From DATMNI01 sp035570275 (GTDB lineage: Bacteria > Acidobacteriota > Terriglobia > Bryobacterales > Bryobacteraceae): DNA of 64,000 nt. The stretch spans positions 1 to 64,000 of the forward strand of contig DATMNI010000179.1 of NCBI GenBank assembly GCA_035570275.1. Direction: 5' to 3'. Of this stretch, positions 56,646 through 64,000 are shown piece by piece (within the stretch, counting starts at the first letter, position 1; every line of letters starts with the position of its first letter). A program made the translations under genes and the position numbers. Below the pieces are notes generated by a model. The model saw only the letters and a program-made list of their open reading frames with translations, was not told the origin of the DNA and ran no database searches.

Positions 56646-57763
56646 TGGCGCGGCGTCGGCGGGGTCACGGCCTTACCGGAACGCTCTGCCCGCGAGACGC
56701 TGATCCAATCGCCCACCACACGGTTGTCTTCCTGGCACCCGTACTCGAGCAACTTGTAGTCAGGATCGACCTTCAGTGGGAAGCGCGCTGTCCACGAGTG
56801 GGTGAGCACCACAGGGTCTTCGGTCTTGATCTCGTAAATCAGAAATTGATCGTTGATGCGCGTGAACTTCTCGGTCAGTTTCAATTGCTCGCTCGTCGGA
56901 AAGCGGTTGCCGGGAGGCGAGGCGATCACGGCTGTATTGGTCTGCGACGAACCGGCTCGGAAGTTTGTGGTTTCAACTACCAGCGTATTCCGTTCCCAGT
57001 GTCCACGCGAGATGCCCATCCACTGTTTAATGTTAGGAGAAATGGGCGCGTTGTCATTTACGGGTACAATCCGCGCATCGTGGATCATCTCCAAAAAGAT
57101 CACGACCTGTCCCGGAGATTGAACGATCTGTACTCCGTTGTTATAACGGAACGGAAACATCGACACCGGCAGTCCTCGCGTAATGCAGCGATCCCAAAGG
57201 TCAAAATCCAGGTGCGTATCGAAAACCAGCTTCTCGGCGGGAAGAGCCCAAGTGCTCTTCATCAGTGACGCCAGCCGCTTGCCTTCCGGCGTCATCTCGG
57301 GAAGCTTGCCGTCCGGCGGGTCGAAGATCAGTGAGGTCTGGCGCAGCGGAGTCATGGGATCCACAATGCCAGCGAGAAAGGCGCGTCCCGCCTCGCCCTG
57401 CTGTGCGGCCGCGGCGAACCGATCGGGCGCTTTGGCCGCATTCGCCTGCAGGGCTTTGAATTCCTCCTCGGTCAAAAACTCCTTGTGCGGATCGCAGGCC
57501 GCAACACGTTCCGGATCCGCACCAGGAAAGCGCTGGCGCGCATAGCACCGCTGCAACGGCGTGACTCCGGCAAAGTTCAGCGGCCAGATTCCCTGCAAAT
57601 CCGGTTCGCCCCAAGGCGTTTTCGGATGCACCCACCCGGCCGGGGTACTGATGAAGAAGTTGGCCTCGCTCGGCGGTATGGCCGGTCGCGCCTGCCCCTC
57701 TGCGAGTGAACTGAACACGGCAACCGAAAGAACGCAGGTTACTGCGCGATTCCTGGCGTGCAT
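56642..57763 (-). CDS. Secreted protein of the 'PDLSG.W' family, paralogue 2 (long form)
   Basis: 373 aa from ATG 57763, chosen because GGAGGAG stands seven bases upstream; an ATG at 57802 adds 13 residues with no site. Signal peptide AVTCVLSVAVFSSLAEGQAR. Compared with paralogues 1 and 3 it has an inserted segment after GEPDLQGIWPLNFAGVTPLQ (EEEFKALQANAAKAPDRFAA) and the shared block QIVQSPGQVVIFLEMIHDAR, GISRGHWERNTLVVETTNF. Function unknown. Translationally coupled to the esterase that follows, suggesting joint use. Confidence 0.72.
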   Translation of the reverse strand: MHARNRAVTCVLSVAVFSSLAEGQARPAIPPSEANFFISTPAGWVHPKTPWGEPDLQGIWPLNFAGVTPLQRCYARQRFPGADPERVAACDPHKEFLTEEEFKALQANAAKAPDRFAAAAQQGEAGRAFLAGIVDPMTPLRQTSLIFDPPDGKLPEMTPEGKRLASLMKSTWALPAEKLVFDTHLDFDLWDRCITRGLPVSMFPFRYNNGVQIVQSPGQVVIFLEMIHDARIVPVNDNAPISPNIKQWMGISRGHWERNTLVVETTNFRAGSSQTNTAVIASPPGNRFPTSEQLKLTEKFTRINDQFLIYEIKTEDPVVLTHSWTARFPLKVDPDYKLLEYGCQEDNRVVGDWISVSRAERSGKAVTPPTPRQ

Positions 57764-57855
57764 GGAATGACTCCTCCCTTTTTTCAGCATTTCGGCGCAC
57801 AAGCGGTGTCCACCGTCGTGCTGCGCCGCGCTGTGCGGTTGAAAACATTACTTCG

Positions 57856-58272
57856 TTATTTCTTCGTATCTGGGGGGCCTTCACCAGGGCCGGAGGAACC
57901 AAGGAATAGCTTCTTTCCGTCCGGGAATGTGACGTCCCTCCCATTTGCCCGGTTGGACCCGTCTTTGGCCTGATAGCCTTCGAAGATGACCTCGGTTCCC
58001 TTGGGAAGCGAATTTTTGGTAAAACCGCGGCGAACCAGCGCATTGGGCGAGCCGCCTTCGACCATCCACTGCGATATGGTCCCATCCGCGTTCCTCACAT
58101 CGACGTAAATCCAGGAATGCGGATTGACAAAGTCAACCTTGACGACTATACCTCGTAGCTTTACCGGCCTGTTGACATCGAATTCTGCCGTGAAGGCATG
58201 GTGTGCCGGCAGTGGGAGTGCCGAGATCAGCACTCCGATTGCGGCGGCCATGAAACCAGGTTTTCTTGCCAT
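57856..58272 (-). CDS. DUF6152 family protein, exported
   Basis: 138 aa from ATG 58272, directly after AGGAGGGG. Signal peptide (GFMAAAIGVLISALPLPAHH). Mature part: HHAFTAEFDVNRPVKLRGIV, VDFVNPHSWIYVDVRNADG, WMVEGGSPNALVRRGFTKNS, LPKGTEVIFEGYQAKDGSNR, an OB-like beta fold typical of DUF6152. These small proteins usually stand next to the 'PDLSG.W' family genes, as here (92 bases before paralogue 2). Function unknown. Confidence 0.75.
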   Translation of the reverse strand: MARKPGFMAAAIGVLISALPLPAHHAFTAEFDVNRPVKLRGIVVKVDFVNPHSWIYVDVRNADGTISQWMVEGGSPNALVRRGFTKNSLPKGTEVIFEGYQAKDGSNRANGRDVTFPDGKKLFLGSSGPGEGPPDTKK

Positions 58273-58348
58273 TACCCCTCCTGTACAGTGCGCAATTGCG
58301 ACGATTACATGCAAACCCAAGCCCAGAAGTGCTTCGCTAGTTGTTCGC

Positions 58349-59167
58349 TTACCGGTCCGGTTTCTTGTCGACATCGCCGTACACGAGTTCCTCCGCAAAC
58401 TCGACGCACTTGAATTCGAGCAGGCGCGCATTCTTTTCCCGATGCCGGTACAAGGGGAACCCGATCTTCCATGGCCTGGTGAATACGGCGGGATCTTCGA
58501 TGGTGGCCTCGTAATTCAGCGTATTCGTGTCCAATAAGGAGTAGCGTTCTACAACGTGCAGGGTGTCCGTCGCGAAGTTTCCAGCGCGGTCGAGCCAGGG
58601 CCTCCCATTAAATCCGGTCACATCGACAACAAAGGTGTCGCCTTCCCATTTGCCGTTGGAAGTGCCCATCCATGTGTCTAATTCCGCCTCGTGATGCTTG
58701 GACACAAATATTACGCGCGCGGCCGAATCGTATGCGTAACTGATGAGAACGTCGTTCGGCGACTGGACGATCTGGAATGGATAGGGCATGTACGTGGCAC
58801 GAGGGACGCCGGGCATGTAGCACTTGACCTCCGGGTCAAGCTTGAGCCGGTTGGCGAAGTTTTCCTTCTTTCTAGCCAGTGCATCGGGCTTGTAGGGAAT
58901 CGAACCCCCTTCGGTGACACCACTACCAGCCGGAATGGCTCCGATCGCGCCTAACTGGACCACGGGTCCGGATTGGGCCGAATGATCCTCGATGTCCCAA
59001 TAGGCCGTGGTCATCGCCTGCCATAAACCATTAAGGTTCGGTTTTCCATCTGGCATCCGCGGAATGCCCGAAGCCCTGCCTTGTCTGGCGGTGTTTTGCG
59101 CCAAGGCCGGGAGAGCCAGTATCAACGGAAGCATTGCGGTCAGAAATCTGATATGCCTGAGCACCAC
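58349..59167 (-). CDS. Secreted protein of the 'PDLSG.W' family, paralogue 3
   Basis: 272 aa from GTG 59167; no strong ribosome site, so the start is uncertain by a few codons. Signal peptide LTAMLPLILALPALAQNTAR. Shares with its paralogues MPDGKPNLNGLWQAM, DPEVKCYMPGVPRATYMPYP, FQIVQSPNDVLISYAYD, GKWEGDTFVVDVTGFNGRPW and TDTLHVVERYS. First gene of the minus-strand cluster that includes DUF6152, paralogue 2, the esterase and paralogue 1; gaps are 76, 92, -4 and 157 bases, so at least the first four may be one transcript. Confidence 0.7.
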   Translation of the reverse strand: MVLRHIRFLTAMLPLILALPALAQNTARQGRASGIPRMPDGKPNLNGLWQAMTTAYWDIEDHSAQSGPVVQLGAIGAIPAGSGVTEGGSIPYKPDALARKKENFANRLKLDPEVKCYMPGVPRATYMPYPFQIVQSPNDVLISYAYDSAARVIFVSKHHEAELDTWMGTSNGKWEGDTFVVDVTGFNGRPWLDRAGNFATDTLHVVERYSLLDTNTLNYEATIEDPAVFTRPWKIGFPLYRHREKNARLLEFKCVEFAEELVYGDVDKKPDR

Positions 59168-59189
59168 AAGACTCTATCAAATCTGTCGG

Positions 59190-59643
59190 CGTTTGGGGAG
59201 GGGCGGTCTCACGTGTTCGCTGGAGTTTCTGCCTTGGTGGCGTCGCGGTTGGCCTCGCGATTCGGCTTGGTTAAGACAATGGTGTATACCCATCTCCCTT
59301 CCAACATTCTGCTGACCCTGGTACCCCTGATGCCGAACCTTCCCTGGCGGTCCTCGTACTTCTGCTGCGCTTCAGTATCGGTCAGATGGATGTACCGACC
59401 AGGCGGTCGTTCACCATGGCCATCGTTCGCGCGGAAGAGCGATCTGCCGCCGCGGGCATAACGGGAGTGGCCCGAACCACAGGCGCCGCCCTAGCTCCGG
59501 TGTTTGCCGGACTTCTGTTTGCCAGGCCCTGGCTGATCAACTTGCCATTTTTCATCGCCGGGGCGCTGCAGATCACCTACGACCTGCTGCATTACAGAGC
59601 CTTCGTGCGCCTCCAACCGCCGGAAGAAGGAGTAGGTTTTTAG
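59190..59643 (+). pseudogene. C-terminal remnant of an MFS transporter, frameshifted
   Basis: Frame 1 (59190-59350) reads VFAGVSALVASRLASRFGLV, then KTMVYTHLPSNILLTLVPLM and PNLP. After that the frame breaks; one added C gives PNLPLAVLVLLLRFSIGQMD and the second frame continues MDVPTRRSFTMAIVRAEERS, AAAGITGVARTTGAALAPVF, then FAGLLFARPWLINLPFFIAG to TAG 59643. This is the last four or so helices of a 12-helix major facilitator. The N-terminal eight are missing, since the region upstream belongs to the divergent gene at 58349-59167. Confidence 0.7.
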
Positions 59644-60244
59644 AGTCGCCGGACCATCCCTCATTTCTGCCTTTGGAAGACGCGGATCTCGGCTGGCTCT
59701 CTTCCGCGCTTGGGCACTCCGAGGCAGAACAGGTTCAACGCAACGGAGATTGCGGAGGTTCGTGCTCCGGCGGCGGTGGGAATCCGTCGTAGGGATCGAT
59801 AGTGGTCCGCATCGCGCTGCTCGATTACATCGATCGAGCAGCGCCCGACGAAACACGACGCGCTTCCGTGCAGGGTCGTAAAACATATTCGCACATCGCC
59901 TCTCCGGCAGTTCGGCAGTGACGGCCAGAGTCAAGCGCCACCAGAGTCAGAGGCACGTGCCTCGGCAGGCACTCAGAGTTCGACGCTCATACCTGTGTTC
60001 TGTCGTGCTGCTGGCCGACGCTCTGACTCCCGCGCGTCGCACTTATTAGGCGAGACGCAGATCGTTAACCTGACTCTTCCTCCGCTTGGTAAAGAAGTGT
60101 GTCGGTCAGGCGGCGCATCTACGCCAGATAGAACAGTCTGGTGGTACGTTAACTAACTCTTTATAAAGTTTTTATTTGACGGAGCCTCTTTACTAAAGTA
60201 CTATAACGAGGCGGTTACTTATATGTCTAAAGGAGACACTCGAT
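59644..60244. other. 600-base intergenic region with leader of the thaumatin-like gene
   Basis: No supported gene on either strand. The last 100 bases are clearly AT-richer than the surroundings and contain the promoter-like element and a strong Shine-Dalgarno (AAGGAGA, 60229-60235) for ATG 60245. Confidence 0.45.
60175..60204 (+). promoter_or_regulatory. Sigma-70-like promoter of the thaumatin-like gene
   Basis: TTTGAC at 60175-60180, 18-base spacer, TACTAT at 60199-60204, in an AT-rich stretch. It would give a leader of about 35 bases to ATG 60245. Confidence 0.45.
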
Positions 60245-62611
60245 ATGGCCTTATTATATAAGGTATTAACCCGAAGAGTACCTTGCATCCTATCCTTGGC
60301 GGCTTGCATCTTCATCGGAACTGCCTTCGGGCAAAACCGTCAGTTCATTCTCAAGAACAACTGCACAGAAACCGTTTGGGTGGCTGGGGCTGGTAAACCT
60401 ATACCCGTTTTCAACGGCTCCGCCGGCGGATTTGACCTCCTGCCAGGCGCAACTGTCAGTACTTCGGTCCCTGTACCTTGGGTCGGCGGACGCTTCTGGG
60501 GCCGGCGAGCATGTGTATTCGATAGTACCGGACATGGATCGTGCGCGACCGGGGACTGCGGTGGGCTGCTCCAGTGCCAACATGCCGGGGCGGGAACTAC
60601 GAGTTTGGCCGAATTTACTCTGACGGGTTCGTCCACGGGCAGCGACAACTACGACATCAGCCTGGTGGACGCCTTCGATTTTCCGCTTTCCGTGCAGCTC
60701 AATGACCCGCAGCCATCACACGGAATCAATGCAGCCTGCCAGGTTGATCTGCGTACCTCCTGCCCGGCGGCGCAACAGATCCTCGATAAATCGGGTAATG
60801 TGGTCGGATGCAACAGCCTCTGCGGCAAATACGGAACTCCGAACTACTGCTGCGCCGGCCCCTATGCTTCTCCACAAGCATGCAATAACGTGCATTGGGA
60901 TACGAATTACCGCGGATCGGTTCTCAAACAATCCTGTCCTTCAGTTTATGGCTACGCGTTCGACGATGCCTCCAGCGACTTCAATATCACGCCGCCGCCC
61001 GCACAAGGCTATACGATCACATTCTGCCCGGCCAATACTGTACCGAACGCCGATCCTCAGGCCGTCCCGGCGTTTACCATCACCTCGCAGGAGCAGACTC
61101 AAACGGTGCCCCCGGGAAGCTCTGTCGCATATCATCTCAACGTAACTGCCAGCGCAGGATTTTCGGGAACTGTGAATCTATCCGCGGCTCATCTTCCGGG
61201 GACTTGCACATGGACTACCACCGGCAAGGTATCCTGCAGCGGGTCCGGGTCGTCGGCTTCGTTCGACCATTCGCAGGTTGTTCTAACTCCGGACGCAACG
61301 GTCCCGGTAACGCTCACAGTCAAAACCAGCAACAACCCTGGGCCCATGCTGGGCGCCGGAAACATTGAAGTAATCGGCCAAAGCGGTGCGTTGGAAAATG
61401 TATGGGAGGGTTCGCTCACCGTCGCCGACGCCGCAGCTCCGGACTATGGGCTCGATGTGAGCCCGGCGTCTCCGCAAACCATCTCACCGGGCGCGACGGC
61501 CGTGTATCAAGTTACCATCACTCCGCTCAGTGGCTTCAGCGGCGCAGTCTCCCTGGCTGCCTACGGGCTGCCTGCTGGAACCGGAAGCTTTGGGCCGCAG
61601 CAACTTACATTCACCGGTTCAGGCGGAGCCCAGACGAGCACGTTTACGCTGGCGACGGCTGCATCCGCATCCAAGCGGGTGTACTATCCCCTCATTACCT
61701 CATTCAGCGCTAACCGGCTGCACGATTTCCAAACTTCACTGAATCTATCCTCCACGGTCAACAATCCGGATTTTATTCCCTCCGCAACTCCCACATCGTC
61801 CACGGTTATTGCTGGAAATGCCGCCCGGTTCACGATTCAGGTAACCCCTGAGAACGGCTTTACCGGCGCTGTTAATCTGCAGACTACGAACCTTCCGGCA
61901 GGTATTGCTTCTTCATTTTCTCCCGCGTCGATCACGGCGCCGGCAACTTCGATCATGACGCTCTCCACCGCGTCATCCGTGGCGCCGGCAACCTACACCA
62001 TTCCGGTAACCGCTACATCCGGCGGGTTGAGCCATACATTCAACATATCTCTGGATGTACAATCCGCAGGAGCGCAGCTCACCGATCTCGATATCGGCAA
62101 TCCGTCGACGCCGGGTAGCCTCGCCGTCAGCAACGGCACTTATACCGTAAGCGGCAGCGGCGCCGATATCTGGGCCGCTTCCGATCAATTCAACTACGCC
62201 TACCAGACGGCTGGCGGGGATTTGACCATTAGTGCCCGCCTGGTCTCCGAGACCAATACAGACGTATGGGCCAAGGCCGGTGTCATGGTCCGCGCCACCA
62301 CCGCGGCTAATTCGGCCTTTGCAGGCGTATTTGCGACACCAGGCAACGGTGTGGCCATGATTGTCCGCACGGCGGCGGGCGTTGCCGCAGTGGATCTCGG
62401 CAAGAAACCGGGACTCACTCCGGTATGGGTGAAGCTACAAAGGTCCGCCAGCACGTTTACGGGCTATATGTCGACCGACGGGGTTTCCTGGACCCTCATC
62501 GCCACGCGGGATATCGGTATGACCGCAGGCGTCACGGCCGGGCTTGCCGTGACCTCGAAACGGGAATTCAGTCTCAATACCTCGGTATTTGACCACGTGT
62601 CGATTCAATAA
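60245..62611 (+). CDS. Secreted thaumatin-like protein with Ig-like and DUF1349-like domains
   Basis: 788 aa, ATG 60245 with AAGGAGA nine bases upstream. Signal peptide (VPCILSLAACIFIGTAFGQN). Residues about 25-255 form a thaumatin domain like plant PR-5 proteins: FILKNNCTETVWVAGAGKPI, FWGRRACVFDSTGHGSCATG, DCGGLLQCQHAG, LAEFTL, YDISLVDAFDFPLSVQL and a closing YTITFCP. It has about 14 Cys, and the Arg, Glu and Asp residues of the acidic cleft are kept. Then come three Ig/NPCBM-like beta modules of about 100 residues (TVPPGSSVAYHLNVTASAGF, TISPGATAVYQVTITPLSGF, TVIAGNAARFTIQVTPENGF), and a C-terminal DUF1349/concanavalin-like domain (WAKAGVMVRATTAANSAFAG). Plant homologues act on beta-glucans; here glucan binding is plausible but unproven. 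Confidence 0.85.
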   Translation: MALLYKVLTRRVPCILSLAACIFIGTAFGQNRQFILKNNCTETVWVAGAGKPIPVFNGSAGGFDLLPGATVSTSVPVPWVGGRFWGRRACVFDSTGHGSCATGDCGGLLQCQHAGAGTTSLAEFTLTGSSTGSDNYDISLVDAFDFPLSVQLNDPQPSHGINAACQVDLRTSCPAAQQILDKSGNVVGCNSLCGKYGTPNYCCAGPYASPQACNNVHWDTNYRGSVLKQSCPSVYGYAFDDASSDFNITPPPAQGYTITFCPANTVPNADPQAVPAFTITSQEQTQTVPPGSSVAYHLNVTASAGFSGTVNLSAAHLPGTCTWTTTGKVSCSGSGSSASFDHSQVVLTPDATVPVTLTVKTSNNPGPMLGAGNIEVIGQSGALENVWEGSLTVADAAAPDYGLDVSPASPQTISPGATAVYQVTITPLSGFSGAVSLAAYGLPAGTGSFGPQQLTFTGSGGAQTSTFTLATAASASKRVYYPLITSFSANRLHDFQTSLNLSSTVNNPDFIPSATPTSSTVIAGNAARFTIQVTPENGFTGAVNLQTTNLPAGIASSFSPASITAPATSIMTLSTASSVAPATYTIPVTATSGGLSHTFNISLDVQSAGAQLTDLDIGNPSTPGSLAVSNGTYTVSGSGADIWAASDQFNYAYQTAGGDLTISARLVSETNTDVWAKAGVMVRATTAANSAFAGVFATPGNGVAMIVRTAAGVAAVDLGKKPGLTPVWVKLQRSASTFTGYMSTDGVSWTLIATRDIGMTAGVTAGLAVTSKREFSLNTSVFDHVSIQ

Positions 62612-62629
62612 CCCTCCACGGACAACACC

Positions 62630-64000
62630 TTGAGATACATATCGAACCCTTACTCACTCTTACGTTTTTTCTTACTGTTTCAGACGGCACACATCACAAT
62701 TGGACAGGTGAACATCACCACCTGGCAAGCCGATCTGCAACACACGGGAGCCAATCTTAGCGAGACCGTCCTTACTCCAGCGAACGTAGGGTCGCCGGGG
62801 AACTTTGGACTACTCTTTACCCAGGCTTTGGATGGTCAAACCTATGGGCAGCCTCTCTATGTGAGTTCGACAGCCCTGGGAATATTTGCCGACGGCTCCA
62901 GTCACAATGTCGTCTACGTTGCAACAGAGCATTGCAGTGTCTACGCCTTCGACGCGGACAGTAATTCCACCGCACAGAGCAGCGTCCCCCTCTGGCATGT
63001 TTCGCTGCTCCCCGCGGGCACAATACCCGTTCCGCAGAGTGATGTCGGATCGGGCGATATTCAGGGCGAGCTGGGCATCACAACCACTCCAGTCATCAAC
63101 TTATCCAACGCCACCCTGTACGTCGTTTCCAAAGTGAAGACACAGGCCAACTCGACGTACCAACAATACCTTTATGCGTTGGACTTGAAAACGGGCGCGC
63201 CAAAATTTGGCAGCCCGGTCTTGATCGCCCCGACCTTTGCGGGAAGCGCGTCGGATGGAACCGGAGGCGTCATTCCGTTTAACGCCCTTCGCGAGCACCT
63301 TCGCGGCGCCATGGCCCTCTACAATGGCGTTGTTTACCTCACGTACGCTTCGCACAGCGACACCCAGCCCTTTCATGGGGAGCTCTTGGGCTACGATGCC
63401 AGTACGCTTGCGCTGGTCAAGACCTTCATCACTACGCCGAACGGCGCAGAGGGAGGATTCTGGGCCGCCGGGGCCGGACCTGCCGTCGATAGTCAAGGCA
63501 ACATGTTTCTACCAGTGGCAAATGGCCCTTTCGATCAATCGCCCTCCAATTTCACAAAAGGCACTGACTGGGGTGAAAGTGTACTCAAGCTGCCGACCAA
63601 TACCACCGGGCCGATTTCTGTTGCATTCTCGAATACGCTCAACTGGTTCACCCCGAACAATTGGGATTTTCTGAATCATGGCGATTTGGACCTGGGATCT
63701 TCCGGCCTCCTCCTTTTACCAGATCAGACGGGCGGCAATCATCCTCACATCATGGTCGGCGGTGGCAAGGGGGCTGTGCTGTACGTACTTGACCGCGACA
63801 ATCTCGGCGGGCTTGCCACGCCGGACAATGCTGTCCAGGAAATTCCGGAGGCGAATGGGCGCTGGCTTTTCGTAACCCCGGCCTACTTCAACGGCAATAT
63901 CTACTATTCGGCATCCGGCGGCCCGTTGGAGCAGCGCGCGGTCGGGTTCGATGCCACTACCGCAAATTACCTCTCGACTGCGCCGATAACATCGACCAAG
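62630..64000 (+). CDS. PQQ-like beta-propeller protein, 3' end beyond the window
   Basis: An open frame follows the thaumatin-like gene in the same phase after its TAA and runs to the window end (at least 457 aa). TTG 62630 gives a hydrophobic N-terminus (SLLRFFLLFQTAHITI); GTG 62708 is another possible start. Neither has a strong ribosome site. The protein reads TTWQADLQHTGANLSETVLT, NVVYVATEHCSVYAFDADSN, GELGITTTPVINLSNATLYV, YLYALDLKTGAPKFGSPVLI, GKGAVLYVLDRDNLGG: PQQ/pyrrolo-quinoline-quinone-type propeller blades as in many acidobacterial secreted proteins. Dehydrogenase activity cannot be assumed. The 18-base gap suggests co-transcription with the thaumatin-like gene. Confidence 0.75.
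   Translation, partial: MRYISNPYSLLRFFLLFQTAHITIGQVNITTWQADLQHTGANLSETVLTPANVGSPGNFGLLFTQALDGQTYGQPLYVSSTALGIFADGSSHNVVYVATEHCSVYAFDADSNSTAQSSVPLWHVSLLPAGTIPVPQSDVGSGDIQGELGITTTPVINLSNATLYVVSKVKTQANSTYQQYLYALDLKTGAPKFGSPVLIAPTFAGSASDGTGGVIPFNALREHLRGAMALYNGVVYLTYASHSDTQPFHGELLGYDASTLALVKTFITTPNGAEGGFWAAGAGPAVDSQGNMFLPVANGPFDQSPSNFTKGTDWGESVLKLPTNTTGPISVAFSNTLNWFTPNNWDFLNHGDLDLGSSGLLLLPDQTGGNHPHIMVGGGKGAVLYVLDRDNLGGLATPDNAVQEIPEANGRWLFVTPAYFNGNIYYSASGGPLEQRAVGFDATTANYLSTAPITSTK

Overview
The window (about 60% GC or more, dense coding) looks like a soil Acidobacteriota genome of the Bryobacterales / 'Candidatus Solibacter' type. The evidence is family content: a very large Oar-like TonB receptor with an N-terminal carboxypeptidase-regulatory domain, a planctomycete-type cytochrome/DUF1549/DUF1553 protein paired with a DUF1501 protein, DUF6152, clustered 'PDLSG.W' secreted proteins of unknown function, PQQ-type beta-propellers, and giant IPT/TIG-repeat surface proteins. 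This assignment is inference from gene families, not from a marker gene.

Region 1 (0.46-17 kb) is an accessory island. A broken Tc (insecticidal-type) toxin locus carries the N-terminal TcB (SpvB/middle) part fused to a TcA part, split by three apparent one-base deletions and one in-frame amber codon. It is followed by two predicted carbohydrate-active enzymes, a GH127-like protein and a DUF4185 protein, facing each other. Each has its enzyme domain interrupted by exactly seven tandem lectin-like repeats (56 aa and 53 aa), which suggests a seven-bladed PLL-type propeller plugged into an enzyme loop. Region 2 (17-20.2 kb) is a graveyard: five copies of a 15-23 bp repeat, a 3' piece of a tRNA-Asn gene, and a frameshifted gene remnant.

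Region 3 (20.2-26.2 kb) holds two tandem secreted YVTN-like propellers, divergent from a TonB-dependent receptor. Region 4 (26.6-36.3 kb) is a tight seven-gene operon: two DUF1989 proteins, a 'urea carboxylase', allophanate hydrolase and a NitT/TauT-type ABC transporter. By gene content this is better read as a guanidine-assimilation operon (carboxyguanidine deiminase CgdAB, guanidine carboxylase, AtzF, uptake) than as urea amidolyase. REP-like palindromes have entered two of its coding regions.

Region 5 (36.3-42 kb, minus strand) is an operon of a cytochrome-c/DUF1549/DUF1553 protein, a Tat-exported DUF1501 protein and a metallo-beta-lactamase-fold protein. Region 6 (43-50.3 kb) is one 2429-aa secreted protein: propeller, many IPT/TIG-like modules, a recent 1263-bp-offset tandem duplication and a C-terminal SGNH hydrolase. 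Region 7 (50.3-51.9 kb) contains remnants (HNH nuclease, Ser/Thr kinase). Region 8 (51.9-59.2 kb) has a PQQ-dependent dehydrogenase convergent with a minus-strand cluster of three paralogous secreted proteins, a DUF6152 protein, a type-B carboxylesterase and a truncated second esterase copy. Region 9 (59.2-64 kb) has an MFS remnant, then a well-expressed-looking thaumatin-like multidomain protein and the start of a PQQ-like propeller protein that runs off the window.

Every frameshifted gene found can be restored by one-base changes, almost all deletions inside short homopolymers. Whether these are real decay or read errors is the main uncertainty for the first 20 kb.
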